Positions 24,688-32,937 of a stretch of 64,000 nt of DNA are shown here, piece after piece. The notes under the pieces are model-generated. The model saw nothing but the letters and a program-made list of their open reading frames with translations, had not been told where the DNA came from and ran no database searches. Source of the stretch: Thauera sp. K11 (GTDB taxonomy: Bacteria > Pseudomonadota > Gammaproteobacteria > Burkholderiales > Rhodocyclaceae); the NCBI RefSeq assembly GCF_002354895.1, contig NZ_CP023440.1, forward strand, positions 1-64,000. The letters run 5' to 3'. Position numbers and translations under genes: made by a program. Positions within the stretch are counted from its first letter, which is position 1. Every line of letters starts with the position of its first letter.

Positions 24688-25121
24688 AACCGGACTCGAT
24701 CGACACCCTGATCCGGGACATTGCGGTCCGGCACGGCATCGCCGTCGGCCGCGACGACCCGATCATGATCCTGCAGACGATGAACGCGCATCTGATGCGC
24801 GAGCACGCGGCCGCCCAGCAGGCAGCCCTCGATCGCTTCAGCGAAGAGCTCGAGGGCATCGCCCACCGCTGGGGCGAGGACGCCCGCAGCAAGGCCGAGC
24901 GCACGCTCAACGCCGCCCTCGACGCGAGCACGGACGCCATGAAAAGCGGCATGGAGGCGGGCGCGAAGGCCGCCGCCACCGCCGCTCGCCACGAGCTCGA
25001 TGCGGCGCTGGCGCAGCTTGCCGGCCCGATCCGCGAGGGCCGGCGCATTGCCACCCTGAACCTGATCGCCGCCGGCATGGCCGTGTTCGCGGCCGCGCTG
25101 GCGCTGCTATCAACACTGTGA
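24684..25121 (+). CDS. traM: TraM transfer protein
   Basis: This 145-residue protein starts at a GTG that overlaps the traL stop (GTGA). It is mostly helical: SIDTLIRDIAVRHGIAVG and a long charged coil (about 40-115) rich in Ala/Glu/Lys, ending in one C-terminal membrane helix (about 122-143, LNLIAAGMAVFAAALALLSTL). Size, position and tail anchor fit IncP TraM, which raises transfer efficiency and plasmid maintenance. It is the last gene of the traKLM unit. Confidence 0.8.
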   Translation: MKPDSIDTLIRDIAVRHGIAVGRDDPIMILQTMNAHLMREHAAAQQAALDRFSEELEGIAHRWGEDARSKAERTLNAALDASTDAMKSGMEAGAKAAATAARHELDAALAQLAGPIREGRRIATLNLIAAGMAVFAAALALLSTL

Positions 25122-25560
25122 GGCGGCCCACCGCAGCGGACGAAGGGCGGAGAAAGGGGAGGGTGGAGGCGGAGGGGTCCGGCCGGTAGCGAAGCTGCCG
25201 GCAGGTTCCGGGGAGGCCAAGCGCAGCGCGGCGGGGTGGGCGCAGCCGACCCCAGGAGGCAAGCGCAGCGCGCAGCGAAGGCGCCGGGCGCGGGCGGGCA
25301 GGGCGCAAGCCTTGCCCGAGGGCGCGCGCCGCGTGAGCGGGAACTCGAGCGCCCGGACCGCGCCCGGTGCCGCAGCGAAGTCCACCTCCCGGCCCGCGGG
25401 CCGGCCGATCAGTTCCCGCAGCGAACCCGCGACCGCGCGCTGCCCCTTGCCGCCACTGTCTGAGCCCGCAGAGGTGCCGCCAGACCGATGCGTGCATCGC
25501 TGAACCTTTCCGGACACAGCGCCCGCGCCTTTTCCGGCCCGGTTCCCGCCGGTTGAGCGC
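25122..25560. other. Gene-free GC-rich spacer after traM
   Basis: No credible gene is seen on either strand. The sequence is strongly purine-biased at first (GAAGGGCGGAGAAAGGGGAGG) and repeats AAGCGCAGCGC twice (about 25219 and 25261). Open frames on both strands are composition artefacts of high GC. Confidence 0.4.
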
Positions 25561-25573
25561 TTTAGCCGCTAAA
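25561..25573. promoter_or_regulatory. Second KorB-type operator
   Basis: TTTAGCCGCTAAA is identical to the site at 22729-22741 and matches the IncP KorB operator consensus exactly. It overlaps the stop codon of the KfrB-like gene. Two identical 13-bp sites 2.8 kb apart make chance unlikely. Confidence 0.8.
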
Positions 25574-25922
25574 GCGAGCGGGAGCGCCCGCGGCTGAGCT
25601 GGACCGTTTCAGCGGCCAGGCTGGCCCGGCCCTGCGCATCGTAGCCGATGCGCATCAGGCTGCCGATCTCGGGAGCCTTGTCGAAATCGGCGCGCGCATG
25701 CACAACATAGGTCTTGCCGGTCTGCTGGAACACGCCGTCCTTGTCGACGTGAACGATCATGCCGGTGCAGGTTGCGGTCTTGTCGGCCGGGCGGGCCAAA
25801 TACAAGTTGTAGATGCCAGGCTTCAGGGCGCCGGCCTTGTCGACCTTCTCGTTGCGCCATTGGCCCTCCTGCTCGCTTTGAACGATCCGGGAGCCATTCA
25901 TTATAAGAAGCCGCTGCTTCAT
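25569..25922 (-). CDS. KfrB-domain-like plasmid protein
   Basis: This 117-residue protein has the pattern of KfrB-type domains carried on IncP-like and other broad-host plasmids. It starts MKQRLLIMNGSRIVQSEQ, then GALKPGIYNLYLARPADK, then HVDKDGVFQQTGKTYVVHARADF, and ends with a basic tail. The function of such domains is unsettled; in IncP kfr genes they accompany partition or structural proteins. The gene faces the traKLM unit and ends on a KorB operator. The neighbouring radC-type gene is also read leftward but is separated by about 390 bases. Confidence 0.6.
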   Translation of the reverse strand: MKQRLLIMNGSRIVQSEQEGQWRNEKVDKAGALKPGIYNLYLARPADKTATCTGMIVHVDKDGVFQQTGKTYVVHARADFDKAPEIGSLMRIGYDAQGRASLAAETVQLSRGRSRSL

Positions 25923-26315
25923 TAAGTCCTCACAGTCCAGTGCACCGGGCGATTTCGATCGGAAAGTCGCGAAGTGTGCCGCAATGGAATGCGATGTGCA
26001 GCGGTGAAGCAGCGCGCAGGTGCCCTATGTGGCAGCGCCTGAAGCGCACCGTGTCGCCGTTTCGAGCGCGAGTGCGAGCGACAACAAGCGAACGCCTCTT
26101 GGCACCGGGCCCCGGCGTCAAAGACGTGCAATCGTGCTTCGACGGGCACGAAGCCGTCGGCGGTTTCTCGGGAATGCCAATCTTCAGCGCCGCGGGCAGG
26201 GCATCGCCCTGCCCGCGGCCGCGCCCATGGGATTTTCTCGTGTAGGCCTCTCCCACCCCACCGCGGGGCACCGAGAGGGCGTCGGCCGGACACGCGCGTG
26301 CCCGGCCGACGGGGA
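25923..26315. other. Gene-free stretch between KfrB-like and radC genes
   Basis: Open frames exist on both strands but have no ribosome-binding site, motif or plausible composition. Nothing recognisable is seen in this stretch. Confidence 0.35.
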
Positions 26316-26885
26316 TCAAAGCAGTCCGCGTTCCGCGAAACTGGTGGGCTTCGCCGTTCCGGCGACGATGAAGTGATCGCACACGCGCACATCGATCATG
26401 GCCAGAGCGTCCTTCAGGCTTTGGGTGAGCCGCTCGTCGGCCAGACTCGGCTCACCGCTGCCGCTCGGATGGTTGTGATACACGATGCACGCCGCAGCGT
26501 TTTTCAGCACCGCAGCCTTGACCAGTTCGCGCGGGTAGACGCTGGTCTGCGTCAAGGTGCCGCGAAACATGCGTTCATCCTCGATCAGTGCGTGCCGTGC
26601 ATCGAGCCAAAGTACGCCGAACACTTCATGCGGCAATTCGGCGCAATGCATCATCAGGTAGTCGCGCACGACCGACGGCGAATCGAGAACGGTCTCCGCC
26701 TGACGCAGCCGGCGGGCAAGAATGTCCCGCGCACGATCCAGAATCTCATCGTCGGACATCACCACTTTCAGGGCGAACTCCAGTTGAAGTCCTCCGCCTG
26801 CCTGTGGGTGAGCCTCGGGGGAGTTCGAGGGGGAACGCCTCGCATCGTTTGCCGGGGTGGGGTGGGTGAGCGTTGCTGCAGCCAT
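26316..26885 (-). CDS. RadC-type JAB-domain protein
   Basis: This 189-residue protein is almost all RadC/JAB1-MPN domain (about 55-189). The metal-binding JAMM motif is intact: HNHPSGSGEPSLAD with the preceding catalytic Glu in the EVFGVLWLD strand. Such genes are common on plasmids and integrative elements, where they are not required for DNA repair and have an unknown role. The ATG at 26885 follows AGGAGG; a longer in-frame opening to 26960 lacks one. The N-terminus (Thr/Pro/Ser-rich, 45 residues) is variable in the family. Confidence 0.85.
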   Translation of the reverse strand: MAAATLTHPTPANDARRSPSNSPEAHPQAGGGLQLEFALKVVMSDDEILDRARDILARRLRQAETVLDSPSVVRDYLMMHCAELPHEVFGVLWLDARHALIEDERMFRGTLTQTSVYPRELVKAAVLKNAAACIVYHNHPSGSGEPSLADERLTQSLKDALAMIDVRVCDHFIVAGTAKPTSFAERGLL

Positions 26886-26893
26886 GCCTGCCT

Positions 26894-27070
26894 CCTTTCG
26901 TCGTGGTTTCTGCCCATCGGAGCCGCCTCGCTGCCCCCGGAGCGGGGCGCACAAGGGCACCCGTCAAGGCCGCGCTCCGCGCGCCCCGAAGGGGTCGCCT
27001 TGACGCGTGACCGCGCCCGGCTACGGTGCAGCGAACAAAGGCGGCCCCGATGGGCAGTCACGACGAAAGG
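26894..27070. repeat. Inverted repeat of a gene leader beside radC
   Basis: 26894-26928 (CCTTTCGTCGTG...CCCATCGGAGCCGCCT) is repeated in inverse at 27039-27070, with a 3-bp gap and two or three mismatches. The first arm is the 5' leader of radC including its AGGAGG. The second arm faces the other way and leads into no intact gene. A duplicated leader whose gene has decayed is the simplest reading. Confidence 0.55.
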
Positions 27071-27680
27071 AAGATCGGCAGCAGGCAACGCGCCTTCACC
27101 CACCTCAGCTCGGCACGCGGGGCGCGAGCCCCGCCCTCCGTTCGCCCAGGGCGAACGCAAGCTGCCGCCCACCGGGCGGTGGTGGGACCGGGCCCGCGAC
27201 GCAGCCGCCGACGATGGGGCGCGTCAGGAAGAACGAGGCGAGGGGTCGGACAAAGGCGCCACCCCCCTGTCGGAAATTCGCGGGGCAGGCAGGGCTCCGG
27301 GCGTGCCGCTGGATGCAAACCGGCGAACCTCGAGGAGCGCGACAGGCCAACGATCACCAACCTGCGCTGCACGTGTCTGCCCCAGCAGATGTTCCCGATT
27401 CGCGACGTACTGCGTCACGAATCGGGCTGAACCCATTGCCGCACGGTGCTGCGCGTCAGCGACACCAGTGCCAGGCATGGGTACGCCATCGAGGCTGCAC
27501 CTTCTGCGACCGGCGGGCATCGCGCGCCGGGGGCTTGCAGCGCACGAGTTGATTGGGGCGCAGACCCGGGGTGAATACAATGTCTGAAATGTTGCATTGC
27601 AATACTGCGCAAGCGACAACGCTCCATTGCCGCTCGGAGTCTCAACCCACGTTCGTTGCGCCCATGGAAGGAAGACCGTC
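27071..27680. other. Gene-free stretch before the phasin gene
   Basis: No credible gene is seen over about 600 bases; the long forward frames have no coding character. Just before the phasin gene, at 27592-27602, lies the palindrome TTGCATTGCAA, a candidate operator for the polyhydroxyalkanoate repressor PhaR, which binds TGC/GCA-rich sites at phasin promoters. Confidence 0.35.
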
Positions 27681-28217
27681 ATGACCCCGTTCATCACCCC
27701 CGAGCGGTTCGCGAACCTCAACAAGACCCACCTGGAGAATCTCGTTGCCATCGCCAACAGCATGTTCTCCCGTGCCGACCACCTGAACGCCCTGAACGTC
27801 AACACCGCCTGCGCCATGATGGAAGACGGCGTTGCGGCGACGAGGACCCTGATGGCGTTGCGGGACGCGCAGAACCTCCCCGATCTGCAGGTCAAGCTGG
27901 CTGAGCCGATGATCGACAAGACGGTGGGCTACACGCGCGGCGTCTATGAGATCGCCGCCCATGGGCAGCAGGATTTCAACAGACTGTTCGAAAGCCAGTT
28001 CGACGAACTGAACAAGGCCTTCATGGTCGCGCTTGAGCAGGTTGCCAAGTCGGCGCCGGCGGGTTCCGACGCCGTGTTCGCCACGATCAGGTCTTCGGTC
28101 GAGACCGCCAACGAACTGATCGGCAATGCCTCCCAAGCCGCCAGGCAGGCCGCCGAAGCCGGAGTCCCTGCGCTGACCACGAGGGTTAAGGGCCCGTCCG
28201 ACAAGTCGGATGCTTAA
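27681..28217 (+). CDS. Phasin family protein
   Basis: This 178-residue helical amphipathic protein of the phasin_2 type coats polyhydroxyalkanoate granules. Typical features are the N-terminal TPERFANLNKTHLENL block, Ala/Glu-rich helices and no Cys or membrane segment. The start follows GGAAGGAAG with seven bases spacing; an in-frame upstream start at 27597 is less likely. Phasins stabilise storage granules and are usually controlled by PhaR. It has no operon partner here; the next gene is a broken one. It looks like native chromosomal DNA next to the plasmid-like block. Confidence 0.85.
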   Translation: MTPFITPERFANLNKTHLENLVAIANSMFSRADHLNALNVNTACAMMEDGVAATRTLMALRDAQNLPDLQVKLAEPMIDKTVGYTRGVYEIAAHGQQDFNRLFESQFDELNKAFMVALEQVAKSAPAGSDAVFATIRSSVETANELIGNASQAARQAAEAGVPALTTRVKGPSDKSDA

Positions 28218-28300
28218 TACCGCAACGTGCGAGGGGCTGAAGCGCCGTCTCCTGGCCTGATGCGAGGCCGTGCGGATGATCCGGACGGCCTCACGTCGTA

Positions 28301-29340
28301 TTGGAGGAAGGGAACCCGACGCTCTCGACGCGGCTCCACAAGCACGGCGAATCGCTACAACTGCTGCGCCACATGCAGGCGGAGGCCGAGGCCTGGCAGG
28401 CCGATTCGGGCACGCCCTTGCACCAGCCCTGGCCTGCCGAGGCACAGACGCTCGCCTATCAGGCGCTGACCCGGCTCGGCCGCACCTGGGACAACGAGAC
28501 AGACCCCTTGCGCAGCTTCCTGCGACCCGAGGCGCTGCGGCTCATCGACGAACTCGACAACGACGAGCTTGATCATTCTCGACGGGCCAAGATCGGCGAA
28601 CGCCTGGCCACCATTGGAGACCCCCGATCGGGCATCGGCGTGCATGACGGCACACCGGACATTGTCTGGCACGACATCGCCGAGGACCGTCAGGCGATGG
28701 CGCGCCTCGCCGTCGCGCCCTTCCGCATTGCGCGTTACCCGGTGACCTGGCGGCAGTTCCAGGCCCCCTCGATGCGGACGACGGTTACGATGATCCGCGT
28801 TGGTGGTCCGACTAGGTGCCGGCCGCCATTCCCCCCAGAATCGCTACCCTCAATTCTCCAACCGCCCGGCCAGGCGCGTGTCATGGTTCTACGCGTTCGC
28901 CTTCAGCCGCTGGCTGTCGGTCCGCCTTGCGATAGAACGACCGGCCGGATGGGAGATCCGCCTGCCGCTGGAGTGGGAATGACAACTGGCGGCCAGCGGC
29001 GGCGATGCGTCCTGCGACTACCCATGGGGCATCTGGTCGGAAAACCGCGCCGGGCATCGCCGAGGGCGACCTCGGGCGCATCATCGGCGTCGGCCATTAT
29101 CCGCGCGGCACCTGGCACGTCAGTGCCGGACACGACCCCCTCGACATGGCCAGCGAAGTTCTGGAGTGGTGCGCGAACCAGCACAATCTCGCAGGGGACA
29201 TGCCGGGGCGCCAAGGTGAAGAGTCGCAACGTGCGCTGCGCGGAGGCTCCGGGCACATTGACCGAGACCTGGCCCGGTGTACGGCACGGCTTGGCGATCA
29301 TCCACGCGGCCGTTACCCGAGCGTGGGCTTTCGTCAGTGC
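28301..29340 (+). pseudogene. Formylglycine-generating-enzyme/SUMF1-like gene, decayed
   Basis: Homology is spread over several frames. The first frame (28301 to about 28770) gives SFLRPEALRLIDELD, RLATIGDPRSGIGVHDGTPDIVWHD and FRIARYPVTWRQFQ, the start of an SUMF1/EgtB-type domain. A frameshift near 28770 moves it to a frame with DDGYDDPRWWSD, then a TAG at 28812. Further on, RRVSWFYAFAFSRWLS and IRLPLEWE precede a TGA where Trp or another codon is expected, then QLAASGGDASCDYPWGIWSENRA. Later pieces are in yet other frames. At least three lesions make it non-functional. Such domains oxidise Cys in sulfatases or, fused to NTPases, occur in signalling and conflict proteins; which one this was cannot be told. 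Confidence 0.75.
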
Positions 29341-29517
29341 CATTGCCCGCCCTCTTGTCCGCTATCCCGTCCGTCTACCTTGTTGTCCGCGAACGCGTTG
29401 ATCAAGCACGTTATCGGACATTGTCCAGCTTGACGGTCTAATGATCGTTTGACGGACAGGGCAGAGCAGGAGGAACCGGAGTATCCTTCGGTATTACTTC
29501 GCGATAAGAGAAGAGTC

Positions 29518-29790
29518 ATGGCAACCTCGCTCAAGATTGACGACGCGTTGAAAGGTCGCGTCCAGCAACTCGCCGGTCAGCGCCGCCGCTCGGCACACTG
29601 GATCATGCTTGAAGCGATCCAGCAGTACGTCGAGCGTGAGGAAGCCCGTGAACGCTTCAAACAGGAAGCCTTGGCATCGTGGGTGGCCTATCAAGAAACA
29701 GGCCAGCACCTGACAGGGCAGGAAGTTCGCACCTGGTTGAACACCTGGGGCACCGAAGACGAGACGACGGTGCCTGCGTGCCACACGTAA
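29518..29790 (+). CDS. RHH antitoxin (CopG/ParD type)
   Basis: This 90-residue protein starts with the ribbon-helix-helix motif (MATSLKIDDALKGRVQQLAGQ, SAHWIMLEAIQQYVERE) that binds operator DNA as a dimer. The C-terminal half is helical and acidic, as needed to wrap a toxin. AAGAGTC precedes the ATG at 29518; an in-frame ATG at 29449 would add 23 residues outside the family pattern. It overlaps the toxin gene by 13 bases. It should both neutralise the toxin and repress the pair. TTGACGG occurs twice upstream (about 29430 and 29449) and may form part of promoter or operator. Confidence 0.8.
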   Translation: MATSLKIDDALKGRVQQLAGQRRRSAHWIMLEAIQQYVEREEARERFKQEALASWVAYQETGQHLTGQEVRTWLNTWGTEDETTVPACHT

Positions 29791-30071
29791 TCGTTACCGC
29801 AGGCGCAGCGGAAGGCTTGGAGCGATGCCGCGAGTTCCTGGCCACCAAAGCACCTGAAGCCGCTCGGCGGGCGGGTCAGGCGATCGAGCGGCAATTGCGG
29901 CTGCTGGAAACAGCTCCCGACATTGGCAGACCGTTTCCTGACATGCCTGAACTGCGCGAGTTAGTGATTGCCTTCGGGGACTCCGGCTATCTCGCACTGT
30001 ATCGGCATGAACCGACCGTTGATGCGGTGTATGTCTTGGCATTCCGGCATCAGAAAGAGGCCGGGTACTAG
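29778..30071 (+). CDS. RelE/ParE-family toxin
   Basis: This 97-residue toxin starts at a GTG inside the end of the antitoxin gene. The fold signature is clear: ERCREFLATKAPEAARRAGQAI, LLETAPDIGRPFPD, LRELVIAFGDSGYLALYRH and the closing VYVLAFRHQKEAGY strand. ParE members poison gyrase, RelE members cleave mRNA on the ribosome; the ParE-like arrangement with an RHH antitoxin favours the first, but that is inference. The gene ends about 100 bases before hsdM, so the pair sits at the edge of the restriction-modification locus. Confidence 0.82.
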   Translation: MPHVIVTAGAAEGLERCREFLATKAPEAARRAGQAIERQLRLLETAPDIGRPFPDMPELRELVIAFGDSGYLALYRHEPTVDAVYVLAFRHQKEAGY

Positions 30072-30176
30072 CTCTCCGGGGATCACAAGCTGGCCTCTGC
30101 CTCTGCCCGGACGCTTTCCAACACCGATAGGGTCGGGCTGCAGCCCGACCTCATTTACCTTTTCGTACGAGCGACA

Positions 30177-31784
30177 ATGTCAGAAGAACAACGCCGGCAA
30201 CTCCAGCAGCAGCTCTGGAACATCGCCAACGCCCTCCGGGGGAAGATGAACGCCGACGAGTTCCGGGACTACATCCTGGGGTTCATCTTCTACAAATACC
30301 TTTCCGAGAAGATCGCCAGGTTTGGGGACGAAGTTCTCGAGGCGGACAAACTGAAGTTCACGGACCTCGACGAGGCGACCGAGGAAGGTCTTGCCATGGT
30401 CGAGGCCGTCCGCGAAGCGGCCGTGCAGGAGCTCGGGTACTTCCTGAAGCCGTCGGAGCTCTTCCATTCGCTCGCCCAGCGCGGAACCAACCGGCTCGAC
30501 GCCGGCGGGAATGGCGAGAGCTTCAATTTCATCCTCGGCGACCTCGCCAGGATCCTGAAGAACATCGAACAGAGCACCCTAGGCACCGACAGCGCCGACG
30601 ACTTCAGCAACCTGTTCGAGGACCTCGACCTCACCTCCTCGAAGCTTGGCGCCACCGAGAAGGCCAAGAACGACCTGGTCGCGAAGGTCCTCTCCCACCT
30701 CGACAAGATCGACTTCAACCTCTCCGACACGAACGCCGACGTGCTCGGCGACGCCTACGAGTACCTGATCGGCGAATTCGCCGCTGGCGCCGGGAAGAAG
30801 GCCGGGGAGTTCTACACCCCGCAACCCGTTTCCACCCTGCTCGCGAAGCTCGTGACGATCGGGAGGACGAAGCTGAAAAGCGCGTACGACCCGACGTGCG
30901 GCAGCGGATCGTTGCTGCTGCGCGTGAAACGTGAGGCCCACGGCGTCGACAAGATCTACGGCCAAGAACTGAACCGCACCACGTACAACTTGGCGCGGAT
31001 GAACATGATCCTCCACGGGGTCCACTACAGCGACTTCGACATCAGGCAGGAGGACACCCTGGAACACCCGCAGCACCTCGGGCTCCAGTTCCAGGCGATC
31101 GTCGCCAATCCCCCGTTCTCGGCCCATTGGAGCGCGAGCCCGCTCTTCATGAACGACGACCGGTTCAGCCAGTATGGGAGGCTCGCGCCGGCGAAGAAGG
31201 CGGATTTCGCCTTCGTTCAGCACATGCTGTCGCACTTGGCGGATGACGGCACCATGGCTGTAGTCCTCCCCCACGGCGTGCTTTTCCGCGGCGCGGCCGA
31301 GGGCGTGATCCGGCGTTACCTGATCGAGAAGATGAACTGCCTCGACGCAGTCATCGGCCTGCCGGCGAATATCTTCTACGGCACGGGCATTCCGACGTGC
31401 GTACTCGTCTTCAAACGCTGCCGGAAGAATCCCGATGATGTGCTCTTCGTCGACGCGAGCCAGCACTTCGACAAAGTGAAGACGCAAAACGTCATGCGTC
31501 CCGAACATATCAAGAAGATCATCGCGGCGTATAAGGCGCGCAAGGACGAGGAAAAGTACAGCCGGGTCGCCAGCCTGAAGGAGATCGCGGAGAACGACTA
31601 CAACCTCAACATTCCACGCTACGTGGAGACCTTCGAGGCAGAGGAGCCGATCGACCTCGAGGCGGTCGCTGCCGAACTGACCAAGCTCGAAGAGGAAAGC
31701 CGCAAGACGGACGAGACGATCGCCGCCTTCTGCCGCGAGCTCGGCATCACCCCCCGTTCAAGGCGTAGGAGGACGATCGGATGA
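30177..31784 (+). CDS. hsdM: Type I restriction-modification DNA methyltransferase HsdM
   Basis: This 535-residue modification subunit methylates adenine with S-adenosylmethionine and also forms part of the restriction complex. The N-terminal HsdM helical domain (LWNIANALRGKMNADEFRDYILG) is followed by the AGEFYTP block, the SAM-binding DPTCGSGSLLL motif (near 240) and the catalytic NPPF motif (near 312). All expected parts are intact. The stop overlaps the hsdS start (ATGA, 31781-31784). Because hsdS is split and hsdR is frameshifted, HsdM probably has no specificity partner from this locus. Confidence 0.93.
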   Translation: MSEEQRRQLQQQLWNIANALRGKMNADEFRDYILGFIFYKYLSEKIARFGDEVLEADKLKFTDLDEATEEGLAMVEAVREAAVQELGYFLKPSELFHSLAQRGTNRLDAGGNGESFNFILGDLARILKNIEQSTLGTDSADDFSNLFEDLDLTSSKLGATEKAKNDLVAKVLSHLDKIDFNLSDTNADVLGDAYEYLIGEFAAGAGKKAGEFYTPQPVSTLLAKLVTIGRTKLKSAYDPTCGSGSLLLRVKREAHGVDKIYGQELNRTTYNLARMNMILHGVHYSDFDIRQEDTLEHPQHLGLQFQAIVANPPFSAHWSASPLFMNDDRFSQYGRLAPAKKADFAFVQHMLSHLADDGTMAVVLPHGVLFRGAAEGVIRRYLIEKMNCLDAVIGLPANIFYGTGIPTCVLVFKRCRKNPDDVLFVDASQHFDKVKTQNVMRPEHIKKIIAAYKARKDEEKYSRVASLKEIAENDYNLNIPRYVETFEAEEPIDLEAVAAELTKLEEESRKTDETIAAFCRELGITPRSRRRRTIG

Positions 31785-32034
31785 GGAAGCCGAAGCTCCG
31801 GTTCGCCGGGTTCGAGGATGAATGGAAGCCGTTCCAGATAAAAAACGTTCTGCGCAAAGTATCGCGGCCTGTCGACGTCGTATCTTCCGGCGAATACCGC
31901 CAGATTGGCATTCGTTCCCACGGGAAAGGGATATTCCATAAGGCGCCGGTAACTGGAGCGTCGCTCGGAGACAAGCGAGTTTTCTGGGTTGAACCGAACG
32001 CGCTGGTCGTGAATATCGTGTTCGCTTGGGAGCA
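31781..32034 (+). pseudogene. hsdS: hsdS specificity subunit, 5' part
   Basis: The first 84 codons of the type I specificity subunit are present: PKLRFAGFEDEWKPFQIKNVL and FVEPNALVVNIVFAWE-like sequence of target-recognition domain 1. The frame is interrupted at 32034 by the IS21-type left end and would otherwise end at a TGA at 32054-32056. Joining base 32034 to 48010 gives NIVFAWEQAVAVTT and an uninterrupted 395-codon gene. Confidence 0.9.
32029..32034. repeat. Target duplication GGAGCA, left copy
   Basis: GGAGCA precedes the left end of the 16-kb insertion and recurs at 48004-48009 just after its right end. A 6-bp duplication is within the IS21-family range. Confidence 0.85.
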
Positions 32035-32184
32035 TGCGTATTCCGATCGTTCGTGACCGGTCAGTCCAGTTCGACGTGATCACCAGTTCCGATTCGTACT
32101 GATCAGTCGTCCCGGTGCTCGTGAGCACCAGGACGGCACCGTGACCGCTAAGCTGACGTCACGCTCATCGTTCCAGCGACATGA

Positions 32185-32937
32185 TCACGCGGGGGGCATC
32201 TTCCGCTTTGCCTGAAGCTTGCGCATGGATTCACCCTTGAGCGTAATCCGGTGCGCCTGATGCACCACGCGGTCAAGGATTGCGTCTGCCAAGGTCGGAT
32301 CGGGGAAGAACCCATGCCACTGGTCTGTTGTGAACTGGCTTGTGATCAGCAAGGATCCGGTACGCATCCGCCGATCCACCACATCCAGCAACACCTGCGC
32401 AGCTTGCGAAGAAATCTCGCTCAGACCGAAGTCGTCGATGATAAGCAAACTCGGTTTAATCAGACCGGCCTTGAGCTTAGGCAACGAACCGTCATGGCTG
32501 GCAACTGCGATCTCTTGATAAAGATCGCTCGCCCGGAAGAACGTAGCGGGTAAACGCTGTCGGCAAGCCTGAGAACCGAAGGCACATGCAAGCCATGTCT
32601 TTCCGACCCCCGTTGCGCCAAGGACGATCAAGTTAAGCTGCTGTCGAATCCATTCGCAACTGGCCAGCGAGGCGATGAACCCTTTGTCGATATCTCGCGA
32701 AGCTCGGTAATCGGCGTCTTCGAGCGATGCGGATTCAGGGAATCCTGCACTCCGCACGAGCCGCTTCAATTTCTTCGAGTCACGTTCAGAGGCTTCATGC
32801 TCGACAAGCAACCCGAATCGGTCATCGAAAGAGAGTTGGTGAAGCTTCGGCTGCTGCAACTGGACCGAATACGCTTCGGCCATCGACGTCAATCGCAATT
32901 CACGTAGGCGGGAGATGGTTTGATGGACGCCGCTCAT
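32185..32937 (-). CDS. istB: IS21-family helper ATPase IstB
   Basis: This 250-residue AAA+ ATPase, related to DnaA/DnaC, helps IstA choose targets. It starts MSGVHQTISRLRELRL with the usual N-terminal helix domain. The P-loop is VLGATGVGKTWLACAFG (near 113) and the Walker B region LLIIDDFGLSEI. The ATG overlaps the istA stop by four bases (32934-32937), the standard IS21 coupling. An in-frame opening to 33237 is an out-of-frame reading of istA. A perfect hairpin, GGTGCTC-GT-GAGCACC (32114-32129), lies downstream and may end transcription. Confidence 0.93.
   Translation of the reverse strand: MSGVHQTISRLRELRLTSMAEAYSVQLQQPKLHQLSFDDRFGLLVEHEASERDSKKLKRLVRSAGFPESASLEDADYRASRDIDKGFIASLASCEWIRQQLNLIVLGATGVGKTWLACAFGSQACRQRLPATFFRASDLYQEIAVASHDGSLPKLKAGLIKPSLLIIDDFGLSEISSQAAQVLLDVVDRRMRTGSLLITSQFTTDQWHGFFPDPTLADAILDRVVHQAHRITLKGESMRKLQAKRKMPPA

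Noticed and set aside
26298..27587. 429-codon plus-strand frame
   Set aside because: It crosses radC antisense and non-coding DNA; no coding character.
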